Assembly (NCBI RefSeq): GCF_041080655.1
Contig: NZ_CP163525.1
Location: 9,052,001 to 9,116,000 of the forward strand
From: Streptomyces sp. CG4
GTDB taxonomy: Bacteria; Actinomycetota; Actinomycetes; Streptomycetales; Streptomycetaceae
Direction of reading: 5' to 3'
Length of the DNA stretch: 64,000 bases
Both the position numbers and the translations under genes were made by a program. The notes beneath the pieces are model-generated. The model was given only the letters and a program-made list of their open reading frames with translations. It ran no database searches and had not been told where the DNA came from. Below are positions 51,087 to 59,396 of this stretch, in pieces; the first letter of the stretch is position 1; each line of letters opens with the position of its first letter.

Positions 51087-51559
51087 TGCCGCGCCGCGTA
51101 ACCCTGAAGCGCGTTCCTCTCGGCAGCCCCTTCCAACTGCTGCTGCTCGCCTGCTCGTTCGCGCTCGCCGCGTACGCCGGGATCCGGCTGCTCGCCGGTG
51201 ACTGGCTCGGAGTGACGCTGTGGATCGTGGGCGCCGCCCTGCTGCACGACCTCGTCCTGCTGCCGCTGTACACACTGGCCGACCGGGCGGTCGCAGGCAG
51301 CCTCGGAGCGGCCGGACGGCGCGGCTGGACGCTCTACGTACGCGTCCCGGCGCTGCTGTCCGGACTGCTCCTGCTCGTCTGGTTCCCGCTGATCAGCGGC
51401 ATGGTGGACGAGCCCTACCGGCTGGCCACCGGGCTCTCCCCGGACGGCTTCCTCACCCGCTGGCTGCTGATCAGCGCCGTGCTCTTCGGCGGCTCGGCGC
51501 TGCTGCTCCTGTGGCGGCTGCGCAGGGCGACGAAGCAGCGGCCGTCCGCGCCCCACTGA
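51086..51559 (+). CDS. Four-helix membrane protein of the oxidoreductase operon
   Basis: A 157-residue protein with hydrophobic segments at about 15-32, 35-55, 80-100 and 125-145 (FQLLLLACSFALAAYAGIRL, VTLWIVGAALLHDLVLLPLY). No family I can name. Its start overlaps the Mo-oxidoreductase stop (TGATG), suggesting a membrane partner of that enzyme. The last 145 bases of the gene lie opposite the 3' end of the convergent methyltransferase gene. Confidence 0.8.
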   Translation: MPRRVTLKRVPLGSPFQLLLLACSFALAAYAGIRLLAGDWLGVTLWIVGAALLHDLVLLPLYTLADRAVAGSLGAAGRRGWTLYVRVPALLSGLLLLVWFPLISGMVDEPYRLATGLSPDGFLTRWLLISAVLFGGSALLLLWRLRRATKQRPSAPH

Positions 51560-52167
51560 GCCACGGGCCGCCACCCGGCCCTGCGCGCGTACCGCAGCAG
51601 GGCCGGGGTGCCGAGGCGCGCCCAGGGGAAGGGGGCACCGGTGGCCCGGGGCGCGCCGGTGCTGTCGACGACCTGGACCCGGGCGCGTTCGTCGACGCGT
51701 CCCGGCACCGTCTCGGCGATCAGCAGACCGCCCGGACGCAGCAGCGCCGCCACCCGCTCCAGCAGGGCGGCCGGCTCCCCGCCGATGCCGATGTTGCCGT
51801 CCATGAGCAGCACGGTGTCCCAGCGGCCCTCGCCGGGCAGCGGCTCGAACACCGAGCGCCGCAGTGCTTGCCCGCCGAGCCCGACCGTGTGGTCGACGGC
51901 GGCCGCGCTGACGTCGATGCCGAGCACGGTACGGCCGCGGGCGGCCAGCTCGGCGACCAGCCGGCCGGGGCCGCAGCCCACGTCCAGGACAGCGCCCTCG
52001 CAGCGGTCCAGCACCGCCCGGTCCACGGTGTCCGCGTCGGCGCACCAGCGCTCCACCTCCAGCGGCAGCAGCCAGCCGTCGGCCCGGCGCAGGAACAGCG
52101 GGCCGCGGCCGGTGCGCAGCGCGGCCGCATAGGGGTCGGCGGCCGCCCAGGCGACGGAGGCGCCCAT
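51415..52167 (-). CDS. Class I SAM-dependent methyltransferase
   Basis: A 250-residue protein with SAM motif VLDVGCGPGRLVAELAARGR, LGIDVSAAAVDHTV, VLLMDGNIGIGG and LLRPGGLLIAETVPGR. The conserved end is CFVALRSR; about 34 more residues (HRSSSAEPPKSTALISSQRV and on) run antisense through the convergent membrane protein gene and look non-homologous. It starts with ATG 52167, which overlaps the upstream DUF2064 stop by one base. It is third in a GT2-DUF2064-methyltransferase run. Confidence 0.9.
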   Translation of the reverse strand: MGASVAWAAADPYAAALRTGRGPLFLRRADGWLLPLEVERWCADADTVDRAVLDRCEGAVLDVGCGPGRLVAELAARGRTVLGIDVSAAAVDHTVGLGGQALRRSVFEPLPGEGRWDTVLLMDGNIGIGGEPAALLERVAALLRPGGLLIAETVPGRVDERARVQVVDSTGAPRATGAPFPWARLGTPALLRYARRAGWRPVAQWGADGRCFVALRSRHRSSSAEPPKSTALISSQRVRKPSGESPVASR

Positions 52168-52781
52168 CACCGGACGACCGGCGTACAGCGGGCCAGCCGG
52201 GCGGCGAACCGCCCGTGCGGGGCCAGCGCGGCGACGGCGTGCGCGTCGGCGGCGGTGTCGACGTCCCGCAGCCGGGGCAGCTCGCGCGCCCGCAGCCCGG
52301 CGGCCAGCAGCCGCTGCCGCTGCACCGCCCCGGTCTCCGGCGTGGACATGGGCACGCCTCGCAGGAGCGCGGGGTCGGGCTCGGCCAGCCCCAGCGCCCA
52401 GAAGCCGCCGTCCTCGGCCGGACCGAGGTACGCGTCGCAGCCCGCGAAGTCCACGGTGAGCAACTCCGGCGTCACCTGCGGGGTGTCCATGCCGATCAGC
52501 AGGGCCGGTCCTGAGCAGTGCGCGAAGGCGTCCGCCAGCCGTTCGTCCAGCCCGCCCGCGCACTGCGGCAGCACCTCGAAGCCGGACGGCAGCCACGGTC
52601 CCGGCGCCCCGTCGAGGACGAGGACCCGCCGGGTCGCGGGCGCCGCCGCCACGGCGTGCAGGGTGTCGACGAGCGCCGCCTCCGCGAGGCGGGCCGCCTG
52701 CCGCGGGGTGAACGGCGGGGTGAGCCGGGTCTTGACCCGCCCCGGGAGCGGTTCCTTGGCGATGACGAGCAGCGTGGTCAT
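52167..52781 (-). CDS. DUF2064 (CofC/GT-A-like) protein
   Basis: A 204-residue protein: MTTLLVIAKEPLPGRVKTRL (nucleotide-binding start), TPPFTPRQAARLAEAAL, LLIGMDTPQVTPELL with the metal Asp, and YLGPAEDGGFWALGL. This is the DUF2064 branch of GT-A nucleotidyl/glycosyltransferases. It lies between a GT2 gene (4-base overlap) and a methyltransferase (1-base overlap), so all three act together, probably on a lipid-linked sugar. Confidence 0.92.
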   Translation of the reverse strand: MTTLLVIAKEPLPGRVKTRLTPPFTPRQAARLAEAALVDTLHAVAAAPATRRVLVLDGAPGPWLPSGFEVLPQCAGGLDERLADAFAHCSGPALLIGMDTPQVTPELLTVDFAGCDAYLGPAEDGGFWALGLAEPDPALLRGVPMSTPETGAVQRQRLLAAGLRARELPRLRDVDTAADAHAVAALAPHGRFAARLARCTPVVR

Positions 52782-53470
52782 CGTACGAGCCCCCCGTCGG
52801 CCGGGGTCTCGGCGAGCACGCGGCTCATGTCCCGCACCGCCTGCCAGGTGCCGCGCCAGGTGCCCGTCACCTTGGAGGCGCCGGTGCGCGGCCGGTAGGG
52901 CACGTCGTGCTCGGCGATGCGCCAGCCGGCGTCGGCCGCGCGGACCACCATCTGCAGCGGATAGCCGTTGCGGCGGTCGGTGAGGTCCAGCGCGAGCAGC
53001 GGCTCGCGGCGGGCGGCGCGCAGCGGGCCGAGATCGTGCAGGCGCAGCCCGGTACGGCGGCGCAGCATCCGGGCCAGTGCGAGATTGCCCACGCGGGCGT
53101 GCGCGGGCCAGGCACCCCGGCCCTCGGGCCGCCGTCGGCCGAGCACCAGGTCGGCCGCGCCCTCCCGGATCTCCCGCACGAACGGGACGAGCAGCGCGGG
53201 ATCGAGGGAGGCATCGCAGTCGCAGAAGCACACGATGTCGCTGGTGGCCGCGGTCAGCCCGGCATGGCAGGCGGCACCGAAGCCGCGCCGCGGCTCGTGC
53301 ACCACCGTCGCGCCGAGCGCGCGGGCGATGTCCGGTGAGCCGTCGGTGGAACCGTTGTCGACGACGAGGGCGCGCCAGCCGGCCGGAATCCGGCCGAGCA
53401 CCCAGGGCAGGGCCTCCGCCTCGTCCAGGCAGGGCAGCACCACGTCGACGTCTGTTGAAAGGGTCGTCAC
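52778..53470 (-). CDS. GT2-family glycosyltransferase (polyprenol-phosphate type)
   Basis: A 230-residue GT-A enzyme: DVVLPCLDEAEALPWVLGRI, ALVVDNGSTDGSPDIARALG, ACHAGLTAATSDIVCFCDCD (the DxD in CDCDAS), and VPYRPRTGASKVTGTWRGTW. Small GT2s of this kind move a sugar from a nucleotide donor to a polyprenyl phosphate on the inner membrane face. First gene of the leftward three-gene unit, divergent from the OmpR-type regulator at 53582. Confidence 0.94.
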   Translation of the reverse strand: MTTLSTDVDVVLPCLDEAEALPWVLGRIPAGWRALVVDNGSTDGSPDIARALGATVVHEPRRGFGAACHAGLTAATSDIVCFCDCDASLDPALLVPFVREIREGAADLVLGRRRPEGRGAWPAHARVGNLALARMLRRRTGLRLHDLGPLRAARREPLLALDLTDRRNGYPLQMVVRAADAGWRIAEHDVPYRPRTGASKVTGTWRGTWQAVRDMSRVLAETPADGGLVR

Positions 53471-53581
53471 GGTTTCACCCTACGAACGCGAATCGGGCAT
53501 ATCGGACTCATGGTCCTTACGAAACGCGGACGCCCGGCCCGCGGCGCACCGAGGCCGGGCGCGCGGTGCGACGCTTGAGGC

Positions 53582-54313
53582 ATGCAACCGCTGTACGAGC
53601 CCCATGAGACCGGAACCGCAGGCGAGACGGCCCGGATCCTGGTCGTGGACGACGACCCGACCGTCGCCGAGGTGGTCACCGGATATCTGCACCGCGCCGG
53701 CCATCTGGTCGACCGCGCCGACGACGGCCCGACCGCCCTCACCCGCGCCGCCGCGCACCGGCCCGACCTCGTGGTGCTCGACCTGATGCTGCCCGGCATG
53801 GACGGACTGGAGGTGTGCCGGCGGCTGCGGGACCGCGGCCCGGTGCCGGTCATCATGCTCACCGCCCGCGGCGACGAGGACGACCGCATCCTGGGCCTGG
53901 AGGTGGGCGCCGACGACTATGTCACCAAGCCCTTCAGCCCCCGCGAACTGGTCCTGCGCGTGGAGTCGGTGCTGCGCCGCAGCCGCCCCGCCGCCACGGG
54001 GCACCGGCTGGCCGCGGCCGGACTCGCCCTCGACCCCGACGCCCGCAGGGCCACCAAGAACGGCGGCGAACTCGCCCTCACCCTCCGCGAGTTCGACCTG
54101 CTCGCCTTCTTCCTGCGCCATCCCGGCCGGGCCTACAGCCGCGAGGACCTGATGCGCGAGGTCTGGGGCTGGGACTTCGGCGACCTGTCCACCGTCACCG
54201 TCCATGTCCGCAGACTGCGCGGCAAGGTCGAGGACGACCCGGCCCGGCCCCGCCTGATCCAGACGGTCTGGGGCGTGGGCTACCGCTTCGAGCCCTCTGG
54301 GGCGGTGCTCTGA
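53582..54313 (+). CDS. OmpR-family response regulator
   Basis: A 243-residue protein. The receiver domain (about 17-130) has ILVVDDDPTVAEVV, phospho-acceptor Asp in LVVLDLMLPGMDG, LTARGDEDD and YVTKPFSPRELVLRV. The winged-helix effector domain (about 145-240) has LTLREFDLLAFFLRHPGRAY, VTVHVRRLRGKVEDDPARPR, TVWGVGYRFE. The kinase gene begins two bases after its stop. The promoter should lie in 53471-53581 facing the GT2 operon, a likely target. Confidence 0.96.
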   Translation: MQPLYEPHETGTAGETARILVVDDDPTVAEVVTGYLHRAGHLVDRADDGPTALTRAAAHRPDLVVLDLMLPGMDGLEVCRRLRDRGPVPVIMLTARGDEDDRILGLEVGADDYVTKPFSPRELVLRVESVLRRSRPAATGHRLAAAGLALDPDARRATKNGGELALTLREFDLLAFFLRHPGRAYSREDLMREVWGWDFGDLSTVTVHVRRLRGKVEDDPARPRLIQTVWGVGYRFEPSGAVL

Positions 54314-54315
54314 CC

Positions 54316-55425
54316 ATGCGCGACATCCTGCTCATCGCCCTCTACGCCTTCGCCGGCGCCGCGGCCGCCGGGGCCGCGGGAGCGGGCGTGCTGCGCCTGA
54401 TCCGGCGCCGCTCGCTGACCGCCTCCGTCGCCGTGGTCGCGGCCGTCGCCGTCGGCGCGATGCTCGCCGGCACGCTCGCCGTGGCCTGGGCGATGTTCCT
54501 CTCCTCGCACGACCTCACGGTGGTCACCACGGTCGTGGCGATGGCGGCCGTCGTCTCCCTCGTCACCGCGCTGCTCCTGGGCCGCTGGGTGGTCGCCCGC
54601 AGCCGCGCCCTCACCGACGCCGCCCGCTCCTTCGGTGACGCCGGCGCCTTCGCCGCCCCGCACGGCCCCGCCACCGCCGAACTGGACGCCCTCAGCCGCG
54701 AGTTGGCCACGACCAGCGCACGGCTCGCCGAATCCCGGGAACGGGAGCGGGCGTTGGAGAAGTCCCGCCGCGAACTGGTCGCCTGGATCTCGCACGACCT
54801 GCGCACCCCGCTGGCCGGACTGCGCGCCATGTCCGAGGCGCTGGAGGACGGCGTGGCCGCCGACCCCGGCCGCTATCTCAAGCAGATCCGCACCGAGGTC
54901 GAACGGCTCAACGACATGGTCGGCGACCTCTTCGAACTCTCCCGCATCCATGCGGGCACCCTCCCGCTGAGCCCCTCCCGGATCTCCCTGTACGACCTGG
55001 TCGGCGACGCGCTCGCGGGCGCCGACCCGCTCGCCCGGGAACACGGCGTCCGGCTCGTGGGCGACGGCGTCGAACCCGTGCCGGTCGAGGTGGACGGCAA
55101 GGAGATGACCCGGGTGCTCGGCAACCTCCTGGTCAACGCCATCCGCCGGACCCCCGCCGACGGCACGGTCGCGATCGCCGCCGAACGCACCGCCGACGGC
55201 GTGGTGCTGTCCGTCACGGACGGCTGCGGCGGCATCCCCGAGGAGGACCTGCCCCGCGTCTTCGACACCGGCTGGCGCGGCACCGACGCCCGCACACCCC
55301 CGGCGGGCGCGGGCCTCGGCCTGGCGATCGTCCGCGGCATCGTGGAGGCCCACCAGGGCCGCGCCACCGTCCACAACATCCCCGGCGGCTGCCGCTTCGA
55401 GGTGACCCTGCCCGCAGCACCGTAG
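54316..55425 (+). CDS. HisKA-type sensor histidine kinase
   Basis: A 369-residue protein with two or three N-terminal helices (residues 4-24, 36-60, 70-92) and almost no outside sensor loop. A HAMP-like linker and coiled region (RELATTSARLAESRERERAL) precede HisKA with phospho-acceptor His in ELVAWISHDLRTPLAGLRAM. The ATPase domain has LGNLLVNAIRRTP, VTDGCGGIPEEDL and GAGLGLAIVRGIVEAH. It pairs with the adjacent OmpR-type regulator. The signal is unknown, possibly within the membrane. Confidence 0.95.
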   Translation: MRDILLIALYAFAGAAAAGAAGAGVLRLIRRRSLTASVAVVAAVAVGAMLAGTLAVAWAMFLSSHDLTVVTTVVAMAAVVSLVTALLLGRWVVARSRALTDAARSFGDAGAFAAPHGPATAELDALSRELATTSARLAESRERERALEKSRRELVAWISHDLRTPLAGLRAMSEALEDGVAADPGRYLKQIRTEVERLNDMVGDLFELSRIHAGTLPLSPSRISLYDLVGDALAGADPLAREHGVRLVGDGVEPVPVEVDGKEMTRVLGNLLVNAIRRTPADGTVAIAAERTADGVVLSVTDGCGGIPEEDLPRVFDTGWRGTDARTPPAGAGLGLAIVRGIVEAHQGRATVHNIPGGCRFEVTLPAAP

Positions 55426-55466
55426 CGGGGTACCCACACCCCCCGGTAAACCGATCCACGGCCGCC

Positions 55467-56462
55467 TCAGGCAGACCCGTCCGCCGCGAACTCCCGCATC
55501 CCCTCCGCGAACCCGACCTGCGGCTTCCACCCCAGCGCGGAGCGCAGGCGGGAGGAGTCGGCCGTGATGTGCCGTACGTCCCCCAGCCGGTACTCCCCGG
55601 TGACCACGGGCTCCGGTCCGCCGCACGCGGCCGCCAGCGCCCCGGCCAGCTCGCCGACGGTACGCGGCTCACCGCTGCCGGTGTTGTACACCGTGAGGAC
55701 ACCCGGGGCGGCCTCCGCCTCCAGCGCCATCACGTTCGCCTCCGCCACGTCCCGGACGTGCACGAAGTCCCGCCGCTGCCGCCCGTCCTCGAACACCCGG
55801 GGAGCCTCCCCGCGGGCCAGCGCCGAGCGGAAGAAGGACGCGACCCCGGCGTACGGGGTGTCCCGCGGCATCCGGGGCCCGTACACATTGTGGTAGCGCA
55901 ACGACACCGCCGACCCGCCCGTGCTGCGGGCCCAGGCGGCGGCCAGGTGCTCCTGGGCCAGCTTGGTCGCGGCGTACACGTTGCGCGGATCGGCCGGAGC
56001 GTCCTCGTCGACGAGCCCGGGGCTCAGCTCCGCCCCGCAGCGCGGACACAAGGGCTCGAACCGTCCCGCATCGAGGTCGGCGACGCTCCGGGGGCCGGGC
56101 CGTACGACCCCGTGCCGCGGGCATGCGTAACGTCCCTCGCCGTACACCACCATCGACCCCGCGAGCACCAGGCGCCGTACCCCCGCCTCCGCCAGGGCCG
56201 CGACCAGCACGGCCGTGCCGAGATCGTTGCGCGAGACGTACTCCGCCGCGTCGGCGACACCGTTGCCGAGCCCGACCATCGCCGCCTGATGGCAGACGGC
56301 GTCCACCCCGGCCAGCGCCCGGGCGACGGCTGCCGGATTGCGCACGTCCGCACCGGGATCCTCGCGGACGTCGTACACGAGCGGCTCGTGCCCGCGCGCC
56401 CGCAGCGCCTCGACGACATGGGACCCGATGAACCCGGCACCGCCGGTGACCAGTACACGCAT
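55467..56462 (-). CDS. NAD-dependent epimerase with zinc-ribbon insertion
   Basis: A 331-residue extended SDR: MRVLVTGGAGFIGSHVVEAL, VCHQAAMVGLG, AGSMVVYGEGRYACP, active-site YxxxK in NVYAATKLAQEHL, and RRDFVHVRDVAEAN. Between the strand carrying the catalytic Ser and the Tyr there is a 40-residue insert with four Cys/His ligands (YACPRHG ... PLCPRCGAEL) that should bind zinc. This insert is known from dTDP-rhamnose-4-epimerase-like enzymes. It likely supplies a nucleotide sugar for the neighbouring GT2 system. Confidence 0.93.
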   Translation of the reverse strand: MRVLVTGGAGFIGSHVVEALRARGHEPLVYDVREDPGADVRNPAAVARALAGVDAVCHQAAMVGLGNGVADAAEYVSRNDLGTAVLVAALAEAGVRRLVLAGSMVVYGEGRYACPRHGVVRPGPRSVADLDAGRFEPLCPRCGAELSPGLVDEDAPADPRNVYAATKLAQEHLAAAWARSTGGSAVSLRYHNVYGPRMPRDTPYAGVASFFRSALARGEAPRVFEDGRQRRDFVHVRDVAEANVMALEAEAAPGVLTVYNTGSGEPRTVGELAGALAAACGGPEPVVTGEYRLGDVRHITADSSRLRSALGWKPQVGFAEGMREFAADGSA

Positions 56463-56793
56463 ACGGCCACGCTAGACGCGGACGGCACCGCTACCGGCCG
56501 ACACGGCCGTCGCGTCACGACTCCGTAAGAGGTGGCCGCGCCCGGTGCGGCGGGGCGCAGGACTCGGGTGGGCTTCCGCGAGCGTTTCAAGAATCTCTGT
56601 CAACAACGTTGACTCCTGGGTACGGCGCCCTCACATTACCTTCCAGTAGAACCGTGAAGTAATAACGAGTTCCGGTACTTCCCCCTGCTCTGAGCCGCCG
56701 CATTCTCGTGCACCAGCACACGGGCGGGCATCGCCATGCCCGCCGCTCGGTGTCCCCATCCCGAGAACCCCGAGAACAAGGAGCCCCCTGCCC
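56463..56793. promoter_or_regulatory. 331-base divergent promoter region
   Basis: No gene. It holds an AT-rich stretch (56583-56690) with GTCAAC-AAC-GTTGAC at 56599-56613, an inverted repeat with 6-bp arms. TTGACT at 56609 could be a -35 element, but no well-spaced -10 is clear. The site lies about 180 bases upstream of the secreted esterase gene. Confidence 0.45.
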
Positions 56794-57666
56794 ATGCTCA
56801 AGCCTGCCCTGCGCCGTGCCATCGCCGGAGCCTCCGCACTCGCCGGTGCGCTGACCCTCGGCCTCACCGCCGTACCCGCCCAGGCCGCCACCCCCCTGAA
56901 CTACGTCGCCCTCGGCGACAGTTACAGCGCCGCCTCGGGCGTGCTGCCCGTTGACACGAGCAATCTGATCTGCCTGCGCTCCACGGCCAACTACCCCCAC
57001 GCCATCGCCGCCCGCACCGGCGCCCAGCTGACCGACGTCACCTGTGGCGCCGCCCAGACCAAGGACTTCACCAAGTCGCAGTACCCCGGAGTCACCCCGC
57101 AACTGGACGCCGTCAGCGCGCACACCGACCTGGTGACATTCACGATCGGCGGCAACGACAACGGCACCTTCGTCAACGCCATGCTCGCCTGCGGCAGCGC
57201 GGGCGTCCTCACCGGAGGCCACGGCAGCCCCTGCAAGGACCTGTACGGCAGCACCTTCGACGACGCCATCGACGCCCACACCTACCCCGCGCTGAAGAGC
57301 GCGCTGCACGACGTCCGGGCCAAGGCGCCGGGCGCCCGTGTGGCGGTGCTCGGCTACCCGTGGATCACCCCCGCCGAGGCCGACCCGTCCTGCTTCGCCC
57401 AACTGCCCGTCGCCTCCGGCGACGTGCCGTACCTGCACGCCCTGCAGGCCCACCTGAACGCCGTGGTCGAGCGCGCCGCCGAGGAGAGTGGGGCGACGTA
57501 CGTCGACTTCTCCCAGGCCTCCGAGGGGCACGACGCGTGCCAGGCCGCCGGCACCCGGTGGATCGAGCCGCTGCTGTTCGGCACGAACATCGTGCCCGTG
57601 CACCCCAACGCGCTCGGTGAACAGCGCATGGCCGAGCGCACCCTGAGCGTCCTCGGCCTCGACTGA
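56794..57666 (+). CDS. Secreted SGNH-hydrolase esterase/lipase
   Basis: A 290-residue exported enzyme. Signal peptide (LKPALRRAIAGASALAGALT, cleaved after AQA), block I nucleophile Ser in NYVALGDSYSAASG, block III Gly/Asn in FTIGGNDNGTF, block V Asp/His in FGTNIVPVHPNALGEQRMAE. The six cysteines probably form three disulfides, as in the Streptomyces SCO1725-type esterases it closely resembles. It cleaves short- to medium-chain esters outside the cell. Confidence 0.94.
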   Translation: MLKPALRRAIAGASALAGALTLGLTAVPAQAATPLNYVALGDSYSAASGVLPVDTSNLICLRSTANYPHAIAARTGAQLTDVTCGAAQTKDFTKSQYPGVTPQLDAVSAHTDLVTFTIGGNDNGTFVNAMLACGSAGVLTGGHGSPCKDLYGSTFDDAIDAHTYPALKSALHDVRAKAPGARVAVLGYPWITPAEADPSCFAQLPVASGDVPYLHALQAHLNAVVERAAEESGATYVDFSQASEGHDACQAAGTRWIEPLLFGTNIVPVHPNALGEQRMAERTLSVLGLD

Positions 57667-57726
57667 CCGATCGCCCCGCCGATCGTCCGCGACCCTGAGA
57701 TCAGGCCCGTGCGCCGCCGCCCGCTG

Positions 57727-57819
57727 TCCGGACGATCCCGAGGTCGGCGCGCTGATCCGCGAACTCCTCGCCGACGGCGCGGAGTTCGCGGGGCTGCGGG
57801 CCGCGGTCGGCCGCGGGTC
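57727..57819 (+). pseudogene. Possible fragment of an MmyB-like HTH regulator
   Basis: The plus strand reads CPDDPEVGALIRELLADGAE then FAGLRAAVGRG, resembling the MmyB-type ligand domain of XRE-family Streptomyces regulators (pattern YPDDP-L-ALVGEL---EF--LW). No start, HTH or remaining domain is present. It sits between the esterase and the end of the injection-system cluster, perhaps a relic of an insertion or deletion at the cluster border. Confidence 0.35.
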
Positions 57820-59392
57820 AGCTCCGCTGGAAGAACTCCACCTCGCCGACCGCCACCACACGCTGCCCGGTGAGTCCCGTGACCGAGCCCAGCACCAGCC
57901 GTACCTTCACCACGTCGTCGATCCCGGTCACGACGGTCTGGTTTCCCGCCTTGTCACTGAGGTCGATCTCCTTGTGGTGCACCGAGCCGTCCGCCGAGGT
58001 GACCTCCATGTCCATGCGCAGCGCCCGCGCCTCACGGGCGTACTCCTCGGGCTCCTTCGACGCGCCGTTGGTGATGATGAGGTCGACCATCCGGAACGGC
58101 TTGGCGAAGGTGTACGTGATCGAGGCTCCGGCCCCCGGCGCCCCCCAGTAGCGGTTGCTGAGCCCGTCGGTGGTGTTCTTCGCCGGATGCCCGGGCACCG
58201 CGGCGCTGGCGTGGATGCCCACCGGTGTGACGGCCTTGGGGGCGCTGAGCTTGTCCCGGGTGTCCTCGAACAGGGCGCGCCCGGCCGGGAGCAGGAAGAA
58301 CCCGCCCACGCACAGCGCCAGGATCACGGCCAGCGTCACCAGCACCCGGATCCACCGCCCGGACCCTGCACGCACCCGGCGCCGGAACGGCCAGATCGTC
58401 CGCCACCAGGGCAGCGGGGCCCGATCCTCCGCCGGGGCGAGCGGACTGGCACAGCGACGGCAGAACCGCCGCCCCGGCGGATTGGGCGTCCCGCACACCC
58501 GGCACGGCACCCCGGACACCTCCTCCGGCTCCGCCACCGACCGCACGACAGGCCGCGGCGCGACCGGCTTCGCGGGCTGCACGGGGGCGGGCTGGGCGGG
58601 AGCCGGTTGCGGGGTCCGTGGCTGTGTGGGCGCCAGGGGCGAGGCAGGCGGATGAGCGGGGGCCGGCTGTGCGGCGGGTGGCTGGGCGGGGGCTGGGGGC
58701 GAGGCAGGTGGCTCTGCGGGGGCCGGGGATGAAGTGGGGGGCTGCGTCCGGGGTGACGACGAGGTGGGCGGGCGTTCGGGGCTCGGCTGCGAGGTACGCG
58801 ATGGTGCGGGGGCCGACGGAGCCGCGGGCGGTTGTGCGGGTGCCGGCGGCGAGCTGGGCCGTTGTGCGGAGGCCGGGGGTTGTGCCGAGGCGGGTGGTGG
58901 TGCGGAGGCGGACGGTTGTGGCGTGGACGACGACTCGCCGCCGGGGCGCTCCGGGGGTGTCGCGGGCGCGGAGGAGCGGTCCGCAGCGCCGAGGTTGCCA
59001 CGGGGTCCGCCGTCGGTGCCGGTCCGGTTGCCGCTGTGCGCATCGGTGCCGGTGCCGGTTCCCGCGGGAGTCCCGCGCTGTCCTTCGTCGGCTCGGCCCA
59101 TGCGTCGGCCACCGTTCGCCCCGGCACCCACGTCACCCTCCGGTGCCGGTGCCGGTGCCGGAGCGGGTGCGGGTGCGGGTGCCGGTGTCGGTGTCGGCGC
59201 AGGCCTCGGATCGGCCTCCGCTCCCGGGCCGGCGGCCGCCGTCGGCCCGCCCTCCGACGGAGGCGTCGGCGTGGTCGTCGACGCGGACGTACCCCGCGAG
59301 CCCTCCTCGGACCAGCCCAGGTACGAGCCGCAGTTGCTGCAGAAGTCGTCGTCGGGGGCGTTGGACGCCCCGCACACGGGACAGGCGCGCAT
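57818..59392 (-). CDS. cisA: CisA-like membrane protein of the contractile injection system
   Basis: A 524-residue protein. An N-terminal zinc ribbon (RACPVCGASNAPDDDFCSNC) is followed by a roughly 270-residue Pro/Ala/Ser/Gly-rich disordered region with PAPAP runs. A second zinc ribbon (PCRVCGTPNPPGRRFCRRCA), one transmembrane helix (IRVLVTLAVILALCVGGFFL, about 368-388) and an outside beta-sandwich domain (about 400-524: NRYWGAPGAGASITYTFAKP, VRLVLGSVTGL) complete it. It stands at the end of the injection-system gene run, where Streptomyces encode CisA, a membrane protein linking the particle to the cell membrane. Naming rests on position and layout. Confidence 0.7.
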   Translation of the reverse strand: MRACPVCGASNAPDDDFCSNCGSYLGWSEEGSRGTSASTTTPTPPSEGGPTAAAGPGAEADPRPAPTPTPAPAPAPAPAPAPAPEGDVGAGANGGRRMGRADEGQRGTPAGTGTGTDAHSGNRTGTDGGPRGNLGAADRSSAPATPPERPGGESSSTPQPSASAPPPASAQPPASAQRPSSPPAPAQPPAAPSAPAPSRTSQPSPERPPTSSSPRTQPPTSSPAPAEPPASPPAPAQPPAAQPAPAHPPASPLAPTQPRTPQPAPAQPAPVQPAKPVAPRPVVRSVAEPEEVSGVPCRVCGTPNPPGRRFCRRCASPLAPAEDRAPLPWWRTIWPFRRRVRAGSGRWIRVLVTLAVILALCVGGFFLLPAGRALFEDTRDKLSAPKAVTPVGIHASAAVPGHPAKNTTDGLSNRYWGAPGAGASITYTFAKPFRMVDLIITNGASKEPEEYAREARALRMDMEVTSADGSVHHKEIDLSDKAGNQTVVTGIDDVVKVRLVLGSVTGLTGQRVVAVGEVEFFQRS

Positions 59393-59396
59393 GGCG

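Noticed and set aside
47863..51275. Long frames antisense to the membrane GT-C-like and Mo-oxidoreductase genes
   Set aside because: Low-complexity Glu/Gln/Gly/Arg-rich translations typical of antisense frames in high-GC DNA; the opposite strand encodes conserved proteins.
56587..57861. A 424-codon minus-strand frame over the SGNH esterase
   Set aside because: Val/Gly/Ala-rich antisense translation with no recognisable domain, opposite a clear secreted esterase.
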